Assembly: GCA_026418415.1 (NCBI GenBank)
Contig: JAOABK010000004.1
Coordinates: 1 to 58,518 of the forward strand
Origin: Pseudomonadota bacterium
GTDB lineage: Bacteria > CALINM01
Length of the DNA stretch: 58,518 nucleotides
Reading direction: 5' to 3'
Every line of letters begins with the position of its first letter. The stretch's first letter is position 1. Shown one piece after another: positions 43,779 through 52,475 of the stretch. The notes below the pieces were generated by a model. The model saw nothing but the letters and a program-made list of their open reading frames with translations. It had not been told where the DNA came from and did not search any database. Made by a program: the position numbers and the translations under genes.

Positions 43779-45596
43779 GTGATTAAATGGGATTCAAAAA
43801 GAAACTCCTATATGAGCTCTCGCACTAATAAACGCACCTTATCTAAAGTAGATAATCCTGAAAATCCAAATCTACTAAGAGATATATTTCCCTATGTAAG
43901 CGTTGGAAAACAGATCTATAATAATCGTGTTGCTCTATTAGACATACCTGAAGATATCTTTATTACAGATACAACATTTCGGGACGGTCAGCAAGCAAGA
44001 CCTCCATACACTGTAAAACAAATTGTTGATATATATACAATGTTACATAGATTGGCTGGTGATTCAGGTATAATCAGGCAATCGGAATTTTTTCTTTACA
44101 GTGATAAAGATAAAGAAGCGGTAAGAAAATGTTTAGAGCTCGATTATAGATACCCGGAAATAACAGCTTGGGTAAGGGCAAATAGTGATGATCTAAAGTT
44201 AGTTAAAAATTTTGGCATAAAGGAAACAGGAATTTTAACATCTGTTTCTGACTATCACATTTATCTAAAATTAGGATGGGATAGAAAAAAGGCTCTTGAA
44301 AATTATTTATCCATTATTAAAGAGGCTCTTTCACTGGGCATTAAACCAAGATGTCATTTTGAAGATATTACAAGAGCAGATTTTTATGGATTTGTAATTC
44401 CTTTTGTAATTAAGATTAAAGAGCTTTCAGAAGAATCTGGTATAGATATTAAGATAAGATTGTGTGATACCCTTGGCTACGGGTTGCCTTTTCCACAAGC
44501 ATCAATACCAAGAGGAATCCCCCAGATGATACAATTGCTTAAAGAAGAAACAGGCATATCTTCAGAAGAATTAGAATGGCATGGACATAATGATTTTCAT
44601 AAAGCCCTTGTCAACGGTGTTAGTGCATGGTTATATGGATGCAGTTCAGTAAATGGAAGCCTCTTGGGATTTGGTGAAAGAACTGGAAACCCTCCGATTG
44701 AGGCATTAATTTTTGAGTATCTTTCCCTAAGGGAATCACAGGATATTGATACAACAATTATAACTGAATTAGCCCATTATTTTGAAAAAGAATTAGGATT
44801 CAAAATACCTCCCAACTATCCCTTTATTGGAGAATCATTTAATGCAACTTCTGCGGGAATTCATGCAGATGGTGTTATTAAAAATGAAGAGATATACAAC
44901 ATTTTTGATACAAAAAAATTACTGAATAGACCTATAAAAGTAACTATTACTGACAAATCTGGAGTTGCTGGCGTTGCTTACTGGGTAAATCAACGATTAG
45001 GACTTACAGGAGACCAAAAAATTGACAAAAGACATCCTAGTTTGCTAAAAATACACTCTTGGATAGAGAAACAGTATCAAGAAGGAAGAACAACTTCCAT
45101 ATCCGATGACGAAATGGAAAAACTTTGCAGGAAATATTTGCCTGAGCTTTTCGTATCTGAGTTTGATAGGATTAAGCTTAAAGCAAAAGAAATGGTTTCT
45201 CATTTGATACAAGATTTAATAGAGCTACCAGAAATAAAGTCTATGGATCCACATAAGCAAGAAGAAGCTCTTAAAAACTTTGTACAGGAAAATCCCTTCG
45301 TTCAGTTTGCATATATTACAGATAAAGAGGGCATTAAGATAACAAGAAATATCACGCAAGTTGAAGATAAACCGAAATACGAAAAAATAGGTTACCATGA
45401 AGATTTTTCAGATAGAGAGTGGTTCATAGAACCAGTAAAGACGGGCAAAATTTTTGTTACCGATCTTTATACATCAAGAATAACAGGAGCCTTATGTGTT
45501 ACAGTTTCAGCACCAATAAGAAACGAGAAAGAAGAAATAGTGGGAGTAATTGGTCTTGATATAAAATTTGATTATCTTGCAAAAACCGAAGATTAA
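43779..45596 (+). CDS. DRE-TIM metallolyase, (Re)-citrate synthase / homocitrate synthase-like, with C-terminal Cache-like domain
   Basis: 605 residues from GTG 43779 with ATGGAGGA Shine-Dalgarno. The barrel (about 60-340) has DTTFRDGQQARPP (Asp64-Asp69), HFEDITRADFY and WHGHNDFHKA with metal ligands His268 and His270, then GLGERTGN-type LLGFGERTGNPP. The TFRDGQQ form and the icd gene 13 bp downstream suggest a (Re)-citrate synthase, as in some anaerobes, though 2-isopropylmalate- or homocitrate-synthase activity is possible. Residues about 500-600 are unlike the LeuA regulatory domain and read as a PDC/Cache sensor fold: VQFAYITDKEGIKITRN, DFSDREWFIEPVKTGKIFV and SAPIRNEKEEIVGVIGLDI. Such sensor domains are normally periplasmic; here no signal peptide exists, so it is cytoplasmic. 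Confidence 0.8.
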   Translation: MIKWDSKRNSYMSSRTNKRTLSKVDNPENPNLLRDIFPYVSVGKQIYNNRVALLDIPEDIFITDTTFRDGQQARPPYTVKQIVDIYTMLHRLAGDSGIIRQSEFFLYSDKDKEAVRKCLELDYRYPEITAWVRANSDDLKLVKNFGIKETGILTSVSDYHIYLKLGWDRKKALENYLSIIKEALSLGIKPRCHFEDITRADFYGFVIPFVIKIKELSEESGIDIKIRLCDTLGYGLPFPQASIPRGIPQMIQLLKEETGISSEELEWHGHNDFHKALVNGVSAWLYGCSSVNGSLLGFGERTGNPPIEALIFEYLSLRESQDIDTTIITELAHYFEKELGFKIPPNYPFIGESFNATSAGIHADGVIKNEEIYNIFDTKKLLNRPIKVTITDKSGVAGVAYWVNQRLGLTGDQKIDKRHPSLLKIHSWIEKQYQEGRTTSISDDEMEKLCRKYLPELFVSEFDRIKLKAKEMVSHLIQDLIELPEIKSMDPHKQEEALKNFVQENPFVQFAYITDKEGIKITRNITQVEDKPKYEKIGYHEDFSDREWFIEPVKTGKIFVTDLYTSRITGALCVTVSAPIRNEKEEIVGVIGLDIKFDYLAKTED

Positions 45597-45609
45597 GGAG
45601 GAAGAATAG

Positions 45610-46815
45610 ATGTTTGATGAGAAGTCAAAAATAAAATTTGAAAACAATAATTTAATAGTTCCCGATACTCCTTATATTGTTTTCATAGAAGGTGATGGAA
45701 CAGGTCCAGATATATGGAGAGCATCACAACTTGTATTTGATTCTGCAGTAAAAAAAGTCTATGAAAATAAAAGAAAAATACAATGGGTTGAAGCATTAGC
45801 AGGAGAAAAAGCTTTTAAAGAGACTGGAAAATGGTTGCCTGAAAAGACTTTAGAATTAATAAGAGAATTGAGGGTCGGCATAAAAGGACCTTTAACAACT
45901 CCAGTAGGCAAAGGAATAAGAAGTATAAACGTAGCATTAAGACAGGAATTAGATCTATACGCTTGTATAAGGCCTGTTCGTTATTTCGATGGTGTTCCTT
46001 CACCAATAAAACACCCAGAAAAGGTCGATTTTGTCATATTTAGAGAAAATACAGAGGACTTATACGCAGGTATTGAATGGCAGGCGGAAACACCAGAGGC
46101 AAAAAAGGTATCAGAATTTCTTTTTAAAGAATTTGGCAAAAAGCTTCCTGATACTGTGGGAATTGGCATAAAGCCGATCAGTAAATTTGCTACAGAGAGG
46201 CTTACAAGAATGGCTCTAAAATATGCAATCAAAAATAAAAAGAATGTTGTAACCTTTGTGCACAAAGGAAACATAATGAAATTTACAGAGGGTGCTTTTA
46301 AAAACTGGGGTGTCGAGTGCGCAAAAAACGAATTTAGAGAATACATTGTACTTGAAGAAGAAAATTTATCTAAAGAGGGCAAAATTCTTGTTAATGACAG
46401 GATTGCAGATGCTATGTTTCAACAAATAATATTAAGACCAGATGAATATAAAGTTATTGTGACGCCAAACTTAAATGGTGATTATCTATCAGATGCTGCA
46501 GCAGCACTGGTTGGCGGTTTAGGAATGGCACCAGGGGCAAATATTGGTGATGGTTATGCAGTATTTGAAGCTACCCATGGTACTGCACCCAAATATGCAA
46601 ATTTAGACAAAGTTAATCCCTCTTCAGTTATACTATCTGGTGTCATGATGTTTGAATATTTAGGATGGAATGAAGTAGCAAATATTATTATTAGAGCTAT
46701 TGAGAAAACTATAAAAAATAAAACTGTGACCTATGATTTAGCAAGGCAGATGGAGGGTGCTAAGGAACTTAAGTGTTCTGAATTTGGACAGGCAATAGTT
46801 GACAATATGGAATGA
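45610..46815 (+). CDS. icd: NADP-dependent isocitrate dehydrogenase
   Basis: 401 residues. Converts isocitrate to 2-oxoglutarate. The active-site Ser is in [46 protein letters not shown] and [17 protein letters not shown] are present. The Lys-Tyr pair in APKY matches the NADP+-specific E. coli enzyme. AAGGAGGAAG precedes the ATG. Adjacent to the citrate-synthase-like gene (13 bp upstream), which fits a short TCA segment. pgsA overlaps the stop by 4 bp. Confidence 0.97.
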   Translation: MFDEKSKIKFENNNLIVPDTPYIVFIEGDGTGPDIWRASQLVFDSAVKKVYENKRKIQWVEALAGEKAFKETGKWLPEKTLELIRELRVGIKGPLTTPVGKGIRSINVALRQELDLYACIRPVRYFDGVPSPIKHPEKVDFVIFRENTEDLYAGIEWQAETPEAKKVSEFLFKEFGKKLPDTVGIGIKPISKFATERLTRMALKYAIKNKKNVVTFVHKGNIMKFTEGAFKNWGVECAKNEFREYIVLEEENLSKEGKILVNDRIADAMFQQIILRPDEYKVIVTPNLNGDYLSDAAAALVGGLGMAPGANIGDGYAVFEATHGTAPKYANLDKVNPSSVILSGVMMFEYLGWNEVANIIIRAIEKTIKNKTVTYDLARQMEGAKELKCSEFGQAIVDNME

Positions 46816-47351
46816 TAATTAATGTTCCTAATATAGTTACATTACTCAGACTATTAGTTTTGCCCTTTTTTATCCATGAAGTCTTAACAGAAGACTACTA
46901 TAATGCCTATTTACTTTTTTTATTAGGAAGTATAACTGATTTCCTTGATGGTTTTTTGGCGAGGTTGTTAAACCAGAAAACCACATTTGGCTCTTTTTTT
47001 GACCCAATTGTAGATAAGATTTTTCTATTATCCTCAATTATTGTATTAACAATTAAAGGCTTACTGCCTGAATACTTTTGTTATACCATATTAATACGAG
47101 ACACTCTTGTAATCACAGGTACTTTCTTTTTTGTTATTAATGGTAGGATTAAAGATTTACAACCTAACAAATCAGGTAAATTTCTTATATTTTTAGAATT
47201 TTTAATAGTACTGTTAGTTTTGTATAGCAAAAATTTTATTTTTAAAGGGCAAGATATTTATCTGAAAATTTTAGTTCTATTGGCTATTGTTTATGCAATT
47301 GTATCACTATTTTCTTACGCAAAGAACGTAATAATAAAAAAGGGGGCTTAA
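46812..47351 (+). CDS. pgsA: CDP-diacylglycerol-glycerol-3-phosphate 3-phosphatidyltransferase
   Basis: 179 residues, inner-membrane, several TM helices. The CDP-alcohol phosphotransferase signature D-x2-DG-x2-AR-x8-G-x3-D-x3-D is complete in [20 protein letters not shown] and the following DPIVDK (about residues 37-63). It makes phosphatidylglycerol phosphate, the substrate of PgpA (20326). N-terminal [18 protein letters not shown] is typical. Last gene of the 14-gene run; a terminator follows that mainly serves the opposite strand. Confidence 0.95.
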   Translation: MIINVPNIVTLLRLLVLPFFIHEVLTEDYYNAYLLFLLGSITDFLDGFLARLLNQKTTFGSFFDPIVDKIFLLSSIIVLTIKGLLPEYFCYTILIRDTLVITGTFFFVINGRIKDLQPNKSGKFLIFLEFLIVLLVLYSKNFIFKGQDIYLKILVLLAIVYAIVSLFSYAKNVIIKKGA

Positions 47352-47359
47352 AGCCCCCT
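47341..47359 (-). terminator. terminator at convergent pgsA / nrfD-like boundary
   Basis: AGGGGGC (47341-47347) pairs with GCCCCCT (47353-47359), 5-nt loop TTAAA. On the minus strand TTTTTTATT follows, a strong terminator for the nrfD-like operon. On the plus strand CTATATAA follows, weaker; it overlaps the pgsA stop codon. Confidence 0.8.
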
Positions 47360-47367
47360 CTATATAA

Positions 47368-48588
47368 CTAATTGCTTGTCTCTTTATTATATTTAAGTCT
47401 ACCAGTTTCGATACCAACAACAAGTTTAGAAAAAATTGTGAATAGAAGTAAACCAAGGGCAAAAACTCCTAAAGAAACAATCATCTCTACAAAAGTAGGT
47501 GTATACTCGTGAATTTCTCCTAAAACCCCAGGGATAAAGCCAGGAGTTATAAAAGCATGCCCCTTTTCAATCCATACAGCAATAAATATTAAAACACAGC
47601 CAACATTAAGTAACTTTATACTTCTTATATTTCTTAAGGATATGAATATCAAGAATGCTGTGATGTCAAGCACAATAGCAGTCCAAATCCATGGTACCAT
47701 TTTGTTGTGACCATGTAAACCTTGCATAAGATACTCCATAGGAGCCATATGAACAGATCCTGTATAGTATTCCTTAAATACCTCAGCTCCAAAAAGGAAC
47801 AAATTAAAGAACATAGCATATGCCATAATTTCAGCTATTTTAAATAAAGCCACATCTTGAACCTTTATACCGCCATATCTTCTAATTATCTGCAATGCTA
47901 TTATCATTAAAGAAGGACCTGAACAAAATGCTGAGGCAAGAAATCTTGGAGCAAGAATCGCTGAATTCCAAAATGGCCTTGCACCTAAACCATTGAAAAT
48001 AAAGGCTGTTACTGTATGAATGCTAATAGCAAAAGGTATTGATATCAAAATTAGAGGAACATAGAATTTCTTGTTTGGATGCTCTCCTGTATAACCTTTA
48101 TAAATTAAATATAAAGCAATAACGATGTTCAATATCATATATCCATTAAGAACCACAACATCCCAGGAAAGCATTGATACAGGTAAATTTAATATTCCGC
48201 CCATAAAGGGAAGAAGATGCCAGAATCTATCAGCACGCCCAACATCTACCATAATTGAACCTAAAACCATAACGATAGCTGAAAAGGCCATAATTTCTCC
48301 GTATATCGCTATCTCTTTTATCGCTTGAAAATGATATACATAGGCTGGAATTACAAGTAAAACAGCCGCTGCAGCAACACCAACAAAAAAAGCAAAATTA
48401 CCAATATAAATTGGCCAAACAACATGTTGTTCTAAACTACCATATCCTAATTCTTTTGTAAATTCATGATAATATCCCCAAGCACCTAATAGAATTAGAA
48501 ATATTAAAAATCCTACCCATGCATAATAGGGTAAGCTACCTTTTATTATTTCTTTTATGGCATCCTTAATAAAGCTTAATATTTTCAT
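47368..48588 (-). CDS. NrfD/PsrC-type quinone-interacting membrane subunit
   Basis: 406 residues, about ten TM helices, family NrfD/PsrC (DsrP-, HybB- and DmsC-like). Visible: WVGFLIFLILLGAWGYYHEF, LEQHVVWPIYIGNFAFFVGVAAAAVLL (in parts), LGSIMVDVGRADRFWHLLPF and WDVVVLNGYMILN. It should pass electrons between menaquinol and the ferredoxin-like subunit encoded 18 bp upstream. Last gene of a three-gene operon (cytochrome, ferredoxin, NrfD). A GAGGAGTGAGGTT Shine-Dalgarno precedes it. Confidence 0.93.
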   Translation of the reverse strand: MKILSFIKDAIKEIIKGSLPYYAWVGFLIFLILLGAWGYYHEFTKELGYGSLEQHVVWPIYIGNFAFFVGVAAAAVLLVIPAYVYHFQAIKEIAIYGEIMAFSAIVMVLGSIMVDVGRADRFWHLLPFMGGILNLPVSMLSWDVVVLNGYMILNIVIALYLIYKGYTGEHPNKKFYVPLILISIPFAISIHTVTAFIFNGLGARPFWNSAILAPRFLASAFCSGPSLMIIALQIIRRYGGIKVQDVALFKIAEIMAYAMFFNLFLFGAEVFKEYYTGSVHMAPMEYLMQGLHGHNKMVPWIWTAIVLDITAFLIFISLRNIRSIKLLNVGCVLIFIAVWIEKGHAFITPGFIPGVLGEIHEYTPTFVEMIVSLGVFALGLLLFTIFSKLVVGIETGRLKYNKETSN

Positions 48589-48606
48589 AACCTCACTCCT
48601 CTCTAA

Positions 48607-49518
48607 TTAATCATGGAAAAAGTAGTAAAATCTTGGAATTGTATTTAAATCCTGTTTAAAAATAAATACCCTTTTATTGTCTATAACCTGTCTAATTTCA
48701 TCTTCTGGGTCGAGCAAATTACCAAACTTTCTCGCTCCTACAGGACAGGCTTCTAAGCAAGCAGGATACTTCCCCTCTCTTGATCTTTGAATACAAAATG
48801 TGCATTTTTCAACAACATTCATTGGTCTTGGTCTATTACCTAAATAATGAACTGTTGTGTTTATCTCATTCTCAGGAATGACAGGTTCTCCTCTATTAAA
48901 TCTTCTACCAAAGTAGGGACAAGCTGACATGCAATATTTACACCCTATACACCAGTTATAATCTACCACAACTATTCCATCCGGCTCAGTCCATGTTGCC
49001 TTGATAGGACAGGCTTTAACGCATGGTGCTTTTTTGCACTGCTGACATTGAACAGGAAAGTAGAAATAGCCTGGCTCAGGTACTAAAGCTGGTTCATAAT
49101 AATGTTCTGATTTTTCAACGTCAAACTCACCATTTTTCATTCTTAATACTCTGATATACTGTATCTGGGGCTTTCTTGAAAGATTATTTTCTTTGACACA
49201 AGCATATACACATCTTCTACATCCAATACATTTAGAAAGATTTAATGCATATCCAAATTCAACATTTTGCATAGCGTCTGAAATTTTAACTTTAAATTCT
49301 TTTTTGTACTTTTCCTTATATTTTTGTTCAAGTCTTTTAACAAGTTTTTCCTTTTCTTCTTTAGTCATAAGCTTAAAATGTTTTTGGAAATACTCTTCCC
49401 AATCAATTTTTGCATCACTCTCTTTGGCTGCAAATGGAGCAAGGGCAGCTGCAACGCCTGTTGCAAAGAGTTTAATTAGCTTTCTTCTATTAACAAATTT
49501 CTCTTTAAAATCTATCAT
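48607..49518 (-). CDS. Tat-exported four-cluster ferredoxin subunit (NrfC/DsrO/HybA-like)
   Basis: 303 residues. N-terminus has a twin-arginine signal (VNRRKLIKLFATGVAAAL) so the folded Fe-S protein is exported. Four [4Fe-4S] motifs: CIGCRRCVYAC (about 97-107), CQQCKKAPCVKACP, CIGCKYCMSAC and CTFCIQRSREGKYPACLEAC. Residues about 30-90 form a charged linker (EEYFQKHFKLMTKEEKEKL). It should relay electrons between the cytochrome (22 bp upstream) and the NrfD-like subunit (18 bp downstream). AAGGAGGTATTAATAA precedes the start. Position and motifs match the NrfC/DsrO group. Confidence 0.94.
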   Translation of the reverse strand: MIDFKEKFVNRRKLIKLFATGVAAALAPFAAKESDAKIDWEEYFQKHFKLMTKEEKEKLVKRLEQKYKEKYKKEFKVKISDAMQNVEFGYALNLSKCIGCRRCVYACVKENNLSRKPQIQYIRVLRMKNGEFDVEKSEHYYEPALVPEPGYFYFPVQCQQCKKAPCVKACPIKATWTEPDGIVVVDYNWCIGCKYCMSACPYFGRRFNRGEPVIPENEINTTVHYLGNRPRPMNVVEKCTFCIQRSREGKYPACLEACPVGARKFGNLLDPEDEIRQVIDNKRVFIFKQDLNTIPRFYYFFHD

Positions 49519-49540
49519 TTATTAATACCTCCTTATTATT

Positions 49541-50035
49541 TTAATGAGTAGTAGCTTTATCTGGTCTCACAGGGGCTGGCTCAGGCTTCATTGCTTTAAA
49601 CCTTGGGCTGTGTGGATCATGACAATGAACACAAAGTAAGTACTGCTTCTCACCTTTCCAATTACCAATTCTTTTTCCATGAATACCCTTTTGCCAATCG
49701 TTATACACGTTTCCATGACATTGTCCACAAAGCCTATAGGATTCCTGAAACTTAACATATTCACCATTGGAAAGCTTCAATCTATCTAAATTCCTTTCAT
49801 CATGGCAATCATAACACCACCTATCACCATGGTTTTCAATTTTTATGTTTTGATGCATCTCTTTAAGTGCTCTCTTCTTTTTATTTCTTTCTAAACCTTC
49901 ATGACAGTTCATACAAGGAAAAATTCCAGGTGAAAGTGGAGGATAAGGAACTGGATATTCTTTCTTCGCAAAAACATTTTTATAAACAAACAAGAATAAA
50001 AATAATAAAAAAAGTAATTTAGTTTTCCGTAACAT
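49541..50035 (-). CDS. Periplasmic tetrahaem c-type cytochrome
   Basis: 164 residues, signal peptide about 1-23 (KLLFLLFLFLFVYKNVFA). Four CXXCH haem sites (CMNCH, CYDCH, CGQCH, CVHCH) and several extra His as axial ligands. First gene of the operon with the ferredoxin and NrfD-like genes, so it is the periplasmic electron entry or exit of that complex. The C-terminus PAPVRPDKATTH is proline-rich. AAAGGAGGAAG precedes the ATG. It diverges from the large NapC-like cytochrome across 225 bp of AT-rich DNA. Confidence 0.93.
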   Translation of the reverse strand: MLRKTKLLFLLFLFLFVYKNVFAKKEYPVPYPPLSPGIFPCMNCHEGLERNKKKRALKEMHQNIKIENHGDRWCYDCHDERNLDRLKLSNGEYVKFQESYRLCGQCHGNVYNDWQKGIHGKRIGNWKGEKQYLLCVHCHDPHSPRFKAMKPEPAPVRPDKATTH

Positions 50036-50193
50036 TAAACTTCCTCCTTTAGTTACCTTAAAAAATCAAACTCTTAAATTTTAAAAAAATAATGAAAAAA
50101 CATCAATGATTTAAAAATTATTTTTATTTAATTATTTTTTTTTATTTTTTTGAAAACTTGAAAGCTTTTTTTACAAGATTAATAAGTTTTAAT

Positions 50194-50223
50194 TTGACTA
50201 TTGTTTATTTTTTTTAATAAGAT
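50194..50223 (+). promoter_or_regulatory. possible promoter of the NapC-like cytochrome gene
   Basis: TTGACT (50194-50199), 18-bp spacer, TAAGAT (50218-50223), 37 bp before the ATG. The remainder of the 225-bp divergent gap (50036-50260) is very AT-rich with T- and A-tracts; I see no FNR, NarL or other operator I can name. Confidence 0.4.
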
Positions 50224-50260
50224 TATCTTAATTAATTTTTTTTATATTTAGGGGGTATCT

Positions 50261-52390
50261 ATGACCGATGAGCAGAAAGATTTTGAAAAGAAGAATGGAT
50301 TCTTTAGAGAACTATTTCAGATGCTTAGATATTTTGGAAGATCTTTATATGACATAGTTAAAAAGGGCATTAAGGAGCACAAAAGAGGAATTACAATTTT
50401 TTTAGTAGTTTTTGGTTTCTTTTTTATTCTTGCATCCTATGGTTTATTGAAGTTTACAGAAACTGCCTTCTTTTGTGGCTCTTGCCATAACATGAAGCCA
50501 TATATTGAGTCATGGAAAGCATCTTCTCACAAGCATGTTAAGTGCGTTGACTGTCATTATAAACCTGGGTTCATCAATCATTTAAAAGGCAAATGGCGCG
50601 ATGGACAAGTTTCTCTTGTCTATGTTATATCAGGTAAAACACCACCAAGGACTCATGCTCAAATTGATGATGAAAGCTGTCTGCAATGTCATAAAAAAGA
50701 AACATTAAATACTCCAATATTATTTAAAAACGTAGTATTTAACCACAAAAACCACCTTGACCAACTAAAGAGAGAGAAGAAACTTAGATGTACCACATGC
50801 CATGGACAAATGGTTCAGGGAGAGCATATTATAGTTCAGGAAGTAGAATGCTTTGTTTGCCATTTTTACAGTGCTGGTGTAGAACAAGAAAAAAAAGAAG
50901 CCTATTCTGAATGCACAGTTTGTCACTTCGAAGCAAAAGGTGAACTTAAAGTAGCTGACTTTATATTTAATCATAAGGGTTATATAAAAAGAGGAATCTC
51001 TTGTGAAAAATGTCATACAAACGTTATTCAAGGTGATGGACGTTTAAAAGAGAATACTTGTCTCCAATGTCATGAAAAAAGAGAATTTTTAGAGACCCAA
51101 TACAAACCAGAATATTTACATAGAATTCACGTAACTGAATATAAAGTCGAATGTATAACCTGTCATTCGGTTATTAAACATGAAATCGTTAAACCCCATT
51201 ACAGATCCACAGTGCCCAATGAATGCACACAATGTCACAAAGCTCAAGATCATCATGATGATGTAGTAAATATGTACATAGGTAAGGGAGCTAAATTCGT
51301 TGAAGATACACCAAATAGAAAGGCATCATTGAACATGGATTGTAGTATGTGTCATGATGCGAATAGAGACAAAAGCACTATACCAGCAAAATGTAAGGGA
51401 TGTCATGGTAATTTTACAGATAACATGGTTGAAAGATGGAACAGAATCTTAAAAGAAAAATTAGATGAATTACAAAAAGATATTAATATAACAAGAGCCT
51501 CAATTGAGGGGAAAAAGGTTCCTTCAAAACTAAAAAGAAAGGTTGAAGAAGCTTTATATAATTACAGTTTCATTGTTAATGGACACGGTACTCACAATAT
51601 AATCTATACTCTAAAAATTATAGAAGCAACTAAAAATGTCCTTAAAGAAGTACGTGCTAAAGTAAACAATGAACCAGCAACTTATACAAGTTTTAAGCTC
51701 TCTTGTAGTTATGCCTGTCACGGTAATATTAAAGAAAGAAAAGTCCAATTCGGTTCTGTTACCTTCCCTCACGAAGTCCATGCAGAAAACGATGATTCTT
51801 GTCTAAATTGTCATTCCAAATATGATAACCATGGTAAAACGATAATGAAAGGATGTAGTTCCTGTCATCATGGAGAAGGTATGGGCAAGGTAACATGTCA
51901 AGACTGTCATCGAAATGAAGTAAATATGTTCAAAGGAGAGGGTGTATCTGGATTGCCAGCTATGAGAAGCCCCAAATTTAGCAAAGTTAAGTGCACAGAC
52001 TGCCATGCATCAATAAAAACAGGCTCACATAACTTACAGTCTATAAAAGCTACTTGCTCTAAGTGTCATAAGAAGGGACAATATGAAACAAAAGTAGAAG
52101 AGTGGGCAAAACAAAATAAAGAGCTAAAAGTAAAGTATAATAAAATACTAAATGAACTTGACAAAGAAATCATTGCCATAGAGTCAAAGGAAGGCAAACA
52201 CTATGTCCCGCTGAGAAAAATACATGATGAGCTCACAGAAGATATACATTTCTTAACCTTGGGTGGCTATAACCACAACTTTAACTACAGCAAAGCGATT
52301 ATTGAAAAGATAGATAAGAATATTGAAAAACTTAAGAAAATACTTGCCGATAAAAAGGCTGGCAAGATAATCAAACTCTATGATATGTAA
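50261..52390 (+). CDS. NapC/NrfH-like membrane-anchored multihaem cytochrome (about 18 haems)
   Basis: 709 residues. One N-terminal TM helix (about 44-66) followed by the NapC/NrfH motif CGSCHNMKPYIESWKASSHK and CVDCHYKPGF. I count 17 CXXCH sites and one CX3CH (CSYACH, residues 482-487). Two haem-poor helical segments, about 390-475 and about 605-709, each contain a similar HN..Y...II pattern (His445-Asn446 in GTHNIIYTLKII; His672-Asn673 in NHNFNYSKAII), so the periplasmic part looks internally duplicated, reminiscent of the C-terminal helices of NrfA-like nitrite reductases. It probably oxidises menaquinol and passes electrons outward or to a reductase. A strong terminator follows. Confidence 0.93.
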   Translation: MTDEQKDFEKKNGFFRELFQMLRYFGRSLYDIVKKGIKEHKRGITIFLVVFGFFFILASYGLLKFTETAFFCGSCHNMKPYIESWKASSHKHVKCVDCHYKPGFINHLKGKWRDGQVSLVYVISGKTPPRTHAQIDDESCLQCHKKETLNTPILFKNVVFNHKNHLDQLKREKKLRCTTCHGQMVQGEHIIVQEVECFVCHFYSAGVEQEKKEAYSECTVCHFEAKGELKVADFIFNHKGYIKRGISCEKCHTNVIQGDGRLKENTCLQCHEKREFLETQYKPEYLHRIHVTEYKVECITCHSVIKHEIVKPHYRSTVPNECTQCHKAQDHHDDVVNMYIGKGAKFVEDTPNRKASLNMDCSMCHDANRDKSTIPAKCKGCHGNFTDNMVERWNRILKEKLDELQKDINITRASIEGKKVPSKLKRKVEEALYNYSFIVNGHGTHNIIYTLKIIEATKNVLKEVRAKVNNEPATYTSFKLSCSYACHGNIKERKVQFGSVTFPHEVHAENDDSCLNCHSKYDNHGKTIMKGCSSCHHGEGMGKVTCQDCHRNEVNMFKGEGVSGLPAMRSPKFSKVKCTDCHASIKTGSHNLQSIKATCSKCHKKGQYETKVEEWAKQNKELKVKYNKILNELDKEIIAIESKEGKHYVPLRKIHDELTEDIHFLTLGGYNHNFNYSKAIIEKIDKNIEKLKKILADKKAGKIIKLYDM

Positions 52391-52412
52391 CTAAATTTTT
52401 AATTTTGTGCAT

Positions 52413-52445
52413 AAAAGGGGTAAGCAGATTATGCTTACCCCTTTT
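52413..52445 (+). terminator. rho-independent terminator of the multihaem cytochrome gene
   Basis: A 14-bp perfect stem (AAAAGGGGTAAGCA at 52413-52426 with TGCTTACCCCTTTT at 52432-52445), 5-nt loop, followed by TTATTTTAT. It separates the cytochrome from the DUF3108-type gene. Confidence 0.92.
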
Positions 52446-52475
52446 TTATTTTATAAAATAGTTATACAATTAATT

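Noticed and set aside
50036-50260. Hidden gene or RNA in the 225-bp divergent gap
   Set aside because: Only A/T tracts and a weak promoter match; no stable hairpin or ORF of note.
52407-52475. Upstream extension of the DUF3108-type gene
   Set aside because: It would read through a perfect 14-bp terminator hairpin; the signal peptide starts at 52476.
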